A DNA stretch of 64,000 nt. It comes from Heloderma charlesbogerti (taxonomy: Eukaryota > Chordata > Lepidosauria > Squamata > Helodermatidae). Positions 57,870-64,000 of the stretch are shown piece by piece. The position numbers were made by a program, and so were the translations under genes. The first letter of the stretch is position 1; each line of letters begins with the position of its first letter. Below the pieces are notes generated by a model. It worked only from the letters and a program-made list of their open reading frames with translations, was not told where the DNA came from and made no database searches. The DNA lies in contig JANEZZ010000793.1 in NCBI GenBank assembly GCA_026122225.1, forward strand, positions 1,426,001-1,490,000, given 5' to 3'.

Positions 57870-57999
57870 TTGAGGCCTATCCCGATGGCGCCTTGCTGTA
57901 GGCTCTTGTCGTTGGAAATGCCTCAGAGAGCAAACTTGTGGTTTCGCTTTACCCACTAAACTATGTGTTAGATTGGTGGGATAAAACTGCAAGACAGTT
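57870..57999 (+). ncRNA. Box H/ACA snoRNA 4
   Basis: The first hairpin closes GAGGC (57872-57876) with GCCTC (57920-57924). H-box AGAGCA is at 57927-57932. The second hairpin has a 10-bp base, CTTGTGGTTT (57935) with AAACTGCAAG (57984-57993, two G-U), an inner CCCAC/GTGGG and CTAA/TTAG. Box ACA is at 57994-57996, then GTT. This is one of the clearest of the set. Confidence 0.8.
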
Positions 58000-58064
58000 C
58001 CGTATTGGGTGATTTCAACCCACACTCCTAAGAGTAGGCACTAAGAAATCTTGTCTCTCTGCAG

Positions 58065-58120
58065 GCATAGACATCGTTGTAACTGTGCCAGCGTTGCTGG
58101 AAATATGTTCATGAAAAGGT
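58065..58120 (+). other. Candidate non-coding exon downstream of TAF1D
   Basis: A segment of about 56 nt with acceptor TTGTCTCTCTGCAG and donor AAAAG|GTAATG. It lies directly after an H/ACA snoRNA. Confidence 0.55.
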
Positions 58121-58369
58121 AATGTCCTTAAGTCTTTGTATCTGTAACCTGCTGAGCTTGGCACAGCTTTCATAAAATGCTGTGGAAGAAGTAGCATGAA
58201 TGTACGAATGGTCTTGGTCGTAGAATAACAAAATTGCCAATCGCTGGGGAGTGTTATGAAGGTGGTTTAAAAACCTTGCTTAGTAACAAGATACCTCCAT
58301 TTCCAGAACACCAGAAATAAACTGGCTCATCTGTAGGCAGAGTTCTGGGCTTGAATCAGCAACCCCACT

Positions 58370-58499
58370 TGGTTGACTAGTAGTCTTTATGGCTGTGTGC
58401 CACTCAAGGATAAAGTGAGAAGACTGTACTACTGTTGTAATAAATAAAGCTCTCTGGCGGAAGTGCAGGATGAGAAATAAATGCCAGTTGCCTACATTT
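58370..58499 (+). ncRNA. Candidate box H/ACA snoRNA 5
   Basis: The first hairpin is AGTAGT/ACTACT with inner CTTTAT/ATAAAG and GGC/GCC. The H-box-like AAATAA is at 58442-58447. The second hairpin is CTGGC/GCCAG, with box ACA at 58494-58496. Six nt separate the last stem from ACA, and an AATAAATAAA string overlaps the hinge, so this is less certain. Confidence 0.5.
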
Positions 58500-58578
58500 T
58501 TTCTATGACATAACCAAAGTATATTAAATAGAGTATTAGCCACAGCAGCAAACCAGTCATCCATCCTCCATCACTCTT

Positions 58579-58600
58579 CAGTTCTTTACCTCAAAGCTGG
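58579..58600 (+). other. Possible short non-coding exon
   Basis: Pyrimidine-rich acceptor CCATCACTCTTCAG followed by donor-like GCTG|GTACCC. It would separate two neighbouring snoRNA candidates into different introns. Confidence 0.25.
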
Positions 58601-58666
58601 TACCCAACAGCAACAAACCATGGTGGTGTAAAAAGTATGCTTTAAAACGACATTGGGATAAGTTAC

Positions 58667-58788
58667 CTGGTCTCTACCAAGGCTGCTAGGAAATGCCATT
58701 TCTGGTATGCTGTGGACGTGACCGGAAAGTAACTCCTCCAGATTTTTGTTTTGCTACTCTGGTAGCATCAGATCTGCTGGAAACATTT
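58667..58788 (+). ncRNA. Box H/ACA snoRNA 6
   Basis: The first hairpin is GGTC (58669) with GACC (58720-58723) and inner ATGCCA/TGGTAT. H-box AAAGTA is at 58726-58731. The second hairpin is CCAG/CTGG with inner TGCTAC/GTAGCA. Box ACA is at 58783-58785, three nt from the inferred end. Confidence 0.75.
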
Positions 58789-59002
58789 AGCAAAAGCCAG
58801 GAGTGGAGGCCTGTAGTCTGAGAGCTGTAACCCAAAGAACCCTGTAGAGACCTGTACACACTTGTCACCAATGCCTTGTGACATTCCCCATTAGATTGGT
58901 GAGGCCCTGCAGACAAATCTCCACTAGATCCTATTCAGGCTGCTGAAAGTTCAGTTTCCTAGAGTTGCTTAATGCTAACGTATGCGCTAACCCTGTTTTC
59001 CA

Positions 59003-59099
59003 GCAGCTATTGGCAGTGAGTCAGTACCAGGAAATGCACGAGAAATTCTGAAACGGAATGTGCAAGACAAGCAGGAGTGGGCTTCAGATGGTGCTAGAG
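59003..59099 (+). other. Candidate non-coding exon downstream of TAF1D
   Basis: A segment of about 97 nt with acceptor CCCTGTTTTCCAG and donor TAGAG|GTAAAG, the longest of the series. It shows no convincing coding frame. Confidence 0.5.
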
Positions 59100-59131
59100 G
59101 TAAAGCTGGATGATATTGGGACCCCTTCTCA

Positions 59132-59262
59132 AAAGGTCACTTCAAAGAGGGCTGTATTGTGTTGAACAAACAGCTCTTAACGCAGTGACCTAATATGGAA
59201 ATCCTCTGCAGGATATCAAGGGTACTTAGTGTGCTCTGTGGTCTATACCAGAGGAGACATGC
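59132..59262 (+). ncRNA. Box H/ACA snoRNA 7
   Basis: The first hairpin base AGGTCACT (59134-59141) pairs perfectly with AGTGACCT (59184-59191), with inner GGCTGT/ACAGCT. The hinge AATATGGA is an imperfect H-box. The second hairpin base TCCTCTG (59202-59208) pairs with CAGAGGA (59249-59255). Box ACA is at 59257-59259. Confidence 0.75.
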
Positions 59263-59559
59263 TCTTGAATCTCAAGTATTTGGACAGATGCTTTGCAGGG
59301 GAATTCGGGGTGGCATTGATTACATTTGAGGCTCCTCTTCTGGCAGGGTGAGCTTGTGTAACAGTTTGACAGGGAAAGGGCGCTGTGATCAATTTCAACT
59401 GCTGCTGTGGGAAGGGGAGGGAGTATTGGTAATCAAACCTGTTCAGAAATCTAATTTTACAAGGGAGAAATGCGGGTTCTAGCTAAGTCTTAACAGCCAT
59501 TACACCACTCTTCTACCTTCTAAAAATGTAATGCTTCTGTTCTAGGTATCGAACCATTG

Positions 59560-59713
59560 GAGAATACTGGAAGCATAACTTGAAACAGGCGCGGTTGCTC
59601 TTCTATCTAATATTCTGGCATAAGAACAACTCTTGAAAACCTCCTGATGAATTGACTCATCTACCATTTTGTTACTAAGCTTCGAATGTATGACTTAGTA
59701 ACCATTGACAAGC
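59560..59713 (+). ncRNA. Weak H/ACA-like candidate
   Basis: AGAATA/TATTCT closes a first hairpin, ATAAGA at 59620-59625 fits an H-box, a 9-bp stem GTTACTAAG/CTTAGTAAC follows, and ACA is at 59708-59710. The second arm is long and its lower stem poor. It starts close to an acceptor-like GCTTCTGTTCTAG, so it may be the last exon instead. Confidence 0.3.
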
Positions 59714-60580
59714 CTGGCATTGCTCACTTGCAGTGCTTAAGCAGCTGTGTAACACACAAGTCTTCATGGGAATGGTCTGGTTCCCTACATAAACAAAGCT
59801 TGGCCATATTCTAAGTTTCTCGTGTCCTCCCTTTCTCTCACATACTTGGGTACCTCTTCCTCCTTGTGTGCTTTCTGTAAGGCATCACACAATCAGGGAG
59901 CCGCTATTAAATGTTTTTGGTTCAGTTCATGTTCAGCTTCCAATACATTAGCTTTCGTTCAGGTCGGTAAAGTTTTAGTAACCAGCTATTTCAGGGGTGG
60001 GAGGAAAGTAGATCTGGATCTACTGATGGATCTGTCATTTGCAGTAGATCCTACTCCCTGTTGGTTTAACAATAGCAACAACAAAAAGCTGTTTTCCCTT
60101 CTACATGAGGCTCTTGAAATGAAGAAAGCCTGGGATAACCCAGGAGCAGACTTGTGTGTGAAAGGACTGTGAGCTCAGTTCGGTTCTGACACTTAAAAAC
60201 AAACTCCTGGACTCCAAATGCTCAGAAGGACCCTGTTCTTTCTAAGTGTCTGTCTTTTTCACCCAGCTCTGGTTGGTGGATTTTTGGGTTCTAGTAAAAA
60301 CAAAGTAAATCCAGCAAGCCTGAGGTTTGCCCAGCCTTGACTAGTTCAGTTCTTATTCATAGCATTATTTATAGTTATTTGGACAGTGGGGTAGAGCAAG
60401 CTAATGGGTCTAAAACTGTTGCAACCAGTGTCATCAATAAGTACAATTAAGTGCGTGAGACATACACTTCATTTTGTACTGTTAAATTTACTGGGCAGAG
60501 CTTTAATCCACTAACAAATGCCCTGGAGATTCCCCCCATCTCTTGCTCAATCACATTCACACCCTAATGATGTGTCAGAG

Positions 60581-60701
60581 CAGGGATGGGCAACTTGTAG
60601 GCCTAAGCATTGGAGGGCCACAACTCCCATTGATTATTCTGGCTGGGGTTGATGGGAGTTGTATGCCAAACATTTGGAGGGCCACAAGTTGTCTGTCCCT
60701 G
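60581..60701. mobile_element. hAT-like fold-back MITE, copy 18
   Basis: CAGGGATGGGCAACTTGTAG with CCACAAGTTGTCTGTCCCTG. Flanks TGTCAGAG/TGTTAGGT match at 6 of 8 positions. Confidence 0.75.
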
Positions 60702-60709
60702 TGTTAGGT

Positions 60710-61369
60710 GACTGAAGGTGAAAGGTAGCAGTCTCTTGCTGCACTCACCACCCCCTGACCCATTATCCTAAGAGTTTCCTTTATTATATAGGGTAATTCC
60801 CCCGCTATACATAGGGAGGGAAATAAAAATGAGAATACCTGGCATAAACATTAAGGGTGTTCAAAACAATTCCGAGAGAAGCAGGAACCCACAAAGCCAG
60901 CTCAGAAGTGGAACAGTCCAGTGCGCCTCCCCTACAAGCCCACTGCCTAGGCTAAGGGATCCCAACTTGCTCACCTCTGATTCTCACTGCTCCACCATGC
61001 TGTGCTCTGCCTGGGGCCCTACTAGCACAGATGCATCAACAGTACACCCACTACTTGCAGAACTTGGCTAGGCACCCTAGCGTGGGGGAAGTACACTGTA
61101 GTTCACAGCGAGGGGTCTTCACCCCCTTTCCTTACTCAAATAGGTGCATTGCAAATTCCTGAGTTCTCAGCTTGGTGTGAAGGGGGCAGCCAAGAGTTGT
61201 GTCCTACTATTGGAAAAGGGAGGGGTTGTGTGACCCCGATTTTAATACTAGGTCCAGCATCTCCCTAATAATTCCCCTGCTTTTTTCCCAGGGCAGTTTC
61301 TGCTTCCCTTAGCAAAACCATTTCATTTCATCTAGTCCCTGCTGCTCTCTTCAACTACTCTATTGCTTT
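60710..61369. other. No recognised feature
   Basis: Follows the last hAT-like MITE. Open frames are short and unlike known proteins. Confidence 0.45.
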
Positions 61370-61975
61370 TAAAACTTGATGGTGCGACTGCACTTGTAAT
61401 TCTGTGTACAGCTATGTTTGCTGCACTTCAAAAAAGATAGTGTAGAGCTGGAAAAGGTGCAGAAAAGATCATGGGGGAAATAACATCTGGGGCTCTTGGA
61501 AAAAAGGGCAAGTAATGGGGGACAGGATTGATGCGTGTAAAATTCATGCATGGGTTGGTGGAAATGGAGAGGGAGTAGTTTTTCTCCCTCAATACTAGAA
61601 TCTGGGTGGTGGTGGGAATCCAATACAGCTGAGTGGTGGGAGATTCGGGTTAGATAAAAGGAAGTACTTCACCAGCACATAGATAAATTATGGGATTTGC
61701 TCCACAAGTGGTCACCACCAACTTGGCTGGCTTTAAAAGGGGGCTAGCCTTATTGTCCATGAATTTATCAGTTGGTGGCTGCGTACCCTCTAGTATTAGG
61801 CAGTACACTGCTGTATGCCAGTTGCTGCGGAACACAAGCAAGAGGATGCTGTTGTGCTCGTGTCCTGCTTATGGACTTCCCAGAAGATATCTGGCTGGCC
61901 ACTGCAGGGACAGAATGCTGGACTAGGTAGGCCTTTGGTCTAAGCCAGCACAGGTATTCTGTGCTTCTTTTGCAT
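61370..61975 (+). mobile_element. CR1/L3-like LINE 3' region
   Basis: Shows a decayed RT C-terminal segment (GAGCTGGAAAAGGTGCAG) followed by the family's 3' UTR (CCAGTTGCTGCGGAACACAA; GAATGCTGGACTAGGTAGGC). It is the plus-strand relative of the copies at 10.9 and 38.5 kb. Confidence 0.75.
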
Positions 61976-64000
61976 CTCCCTTTTCCCCTGCTTGGGCTCT
62001 GGCTCCAACTCCTAAGTGATGCTGAACAATTCAGTGTGTGCACACAGCAAAAGGCAAGAACAAAACTGCTATGCTGGCTGCTACAAGACTGCCAAGTGTA
62101 ACTACAGTTGCATCCAGCTCTATGTAGCCAGATAGCTCCTGTTCTCCACAGGAGCCTGTTCCTGCCAGCTACTGTCACCATCAAGGCTCTCAAAGGTGCT
62201 TCCTGCCAGCCCAGAGCTCAGGATGAGTCAGGACTTGCATTCTAAGGTGAATCGGGCCAGGAACATGGCAAGAGTGGACCCCAGTCTCATGCCTATCTCT
62301 TGCGTCAAAATGACCCACCGTTGCTGGGAAGATTTAGGCTGTATTACTGAGTTTGCCCACCAGATGGAAATGCAGTCCTTGCAAGCCAGATCAGATCTGG
62401 TTGCAGCTAGAGATTGCTCTATTAATTCCTCTCAGGGCTTCATCACACAGAGCTTTTATCTTGTGATTGAGATTGCTCCTTCACGGAAGTTTACCAGCTC
62501 TTTACATGAGGCAGTGACCCTCCTGCACTAAATGCCCTTTGTTCTGTTTTGGAATAGATAGATAACAAGCTATCAAATTACCCCATTGTGCTCTGCTTCA
62601 GTTTCCTCTGTGAAGAGAAAGTGGCAAGAAGAGAAGTGAGATCAATGAAAGATGATGGAAGACTCATACTGAGAGAAGGGCGGGGGGGGGAGTGCATATA
62701 AAGGGAGTCAGTGGTCATCCTGCATTTAAAACGGAAGCAGAAAGCTTTGTCTTTAATGCAGGATTTTAGGTTGGTGTAGAGATGCCCTCAGTCTGCCTTA
62801 AGGCAACCTGCAGGCCAACTGTTTTCTTTAGCTTCTGCACCTTCTTCCTCCCCAAAACATTCTTTTTACATTTACATGTATGTTCATTGCACTGTACATG
62901 TAAACAGTTGATAGACACCAGCTACATCCTGCTTCACCTGTCTTGCATTGTACCGCCTCATAGTTTACCTTGAACAAACCCCTGTCACAAAGGGGAAGCC
63001 GGCCCCCAGCCCAGTCCCTGCCTAATGCTCCCCAGGCCCAGCCATTGAAGAAGGCAGTGTGTAGAAAGCTGCACAAGTCCAAATACACAAGTTGGTTTTC
63101 TTTTGAGTGTACCGCCACATCAGGTGATTTCTTGTTTGATTGAATCCTTATTCAGAACTGGTAACTGGATTTTTTTTTTCCAGTTCAGGTTCAACAGAAT
63201 TTCAGATTCTGCTCAGGTTGTTCTAGTTCAGGAAAAAAACAAAAGGTTCGCACTAGTGTTTGGTTCAGGTTCAGTTTGATTCCCTGAACACAACCCCTAC
63301 TCCTTAATGAAGGCCTTTAAGCTACTGAATGAGCTCAGGAGTACTCATGGGGCATAGCTTACAGGTCACCTCTCTCTACTTTGCACAGGGAATGAGAAGC
63401 TGTCAAGGACTACTTGAAATCTTTGTTGTGCAGCCTAGACAGATCTCAACACTAATTCTGATTATGACTGCAAGAGTTTCTTTCAGCCTGGTTGTTGTTT
63501 TCAAGTCAAGAACAGTTATGAAAACCTTGACAGAGAATGAACCTAAAGGCAGGAACATCTACATCTAGGACACAGAACTGACCAGGAACAGTTCTCTGTA
63601 TCTCATCTTGGCCTGTTTGGTTCTGTTGGAGGCAACAGAAGTGATAATTATAATCAGCTAGAGCAGCTCTTGCATTTATCTTAGGTCTCCATAGGGATAA
63701 AGTTGGCTGAGACTGATTGAAGGGGGATGTCTCCAATGTTTGTGAAGATAGCGCCATCAGTGAAGGGATCTGTCTAGGGCTAGGCTTTGTAGCAAAGATT
63801 CTTTGGAAAAGTTTGTATCCCAACTTTGATGGGTCTTTCACTATAAAAATCCAATTACGCACATTTAGGCATCAGTTGTCCCCCTGACTGCAGTGTGTCT
63901 CACCCTGTTAGGGCTGTGCGAGTGTGCACCTCCCACAGCACATGGCTGACAACCAACTTTTTTCCACTGAGCAACTGCCCAGTGGAAAATTAAGTTTACT
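61976..64000. other. No recognised gene; possible edge of the next locus
   Basis: In human, CEP295 converges on the 3' end of TAF1D, so a minus-strand gene is expected near here. I could not identify any CEP295 exon. A 118-codon minus-strand frame at 63862-63506 is unexplained. Confidence 0.4.

Overview
The window is vertebrate nuclear DNA, most likely from a squamate reptile (lizard or snake). Supporting signs are GT-AG introns, CpG-rich promoters, BovB (RTE) and CR1 LINEs together, tRNA-derived reptile SINEs, and many copies of short fold-back DNA transposons. The species cannot be named from the sequence alone.

Three host genes can be reconstructed exon by exon. MED17 (Mediator subunit 17) runs on the minus strand from an ATG at 21310 to a stop at 1224, with 12 coding exons and 651 codons. 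C11orf54 (zinc-dependent ester hydrolase) is on the minus strand from an ATG at 42086 to a stop at 27570, with 8 coding exons and 316 codons. TAF1D (Pol I SL1 subunit) is on the plus strand from an ATG at 46802 to a stop at 52531, with 6 coding exons and 290 codons. Order and orientation match the human 11q21 block TAF1D-C11orf54-MED17. TAF1D and C11orf54 are head to head across a CpG-rich segment (about 44.6-45.06 kb) holding two CCAAT boxes and the palindrome TCTCGCGAGA.

The most interesting region is TAF1D and the 7 kb after its stop codon. Intron 6 holds a box C/D snoRNA with a 6-bp terminal stem. Downstream, short exon-like segments with good splice sites alternate with RNA hairpin pairs that fit box H/ACA snoRNAs, plus a second C/D candidate: about two C/D and seven H/ACA in all. 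Mammalian TAF1D is a known snoRNA host, so this looks like the reptile form of that cluster: a coding gene followed by non-coding exons whose introns carry guide RNAs for rRNA modification.

The rest is mostly mobile DNA. MED17 intron 1 holds a nearly full-length CR1 (about 17.0-20.9 kb) inserted in a minisatellite. The MED17-C11orf54 gap holds a 5'-truncated BovB whose reading frame stays open for about 745 codons, followed by a second BovB tail. C11orf54 intron 4 holds a full-length but broken BovB (34145-37362) flanked by an exact 11-bp target-site duplication. At least ten copies of a palindromic Harbinger-like MITE (TAA target sites) and about twenty of a hAT-like fold-back MITE (8-bp target sites) lie in introns and between genes. 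A paralogous empty site and one nested insertion define the ends of both families. No CRISPR, operon or prokaryotic feature is present. From about 62 kb to the end nothing is recognised.
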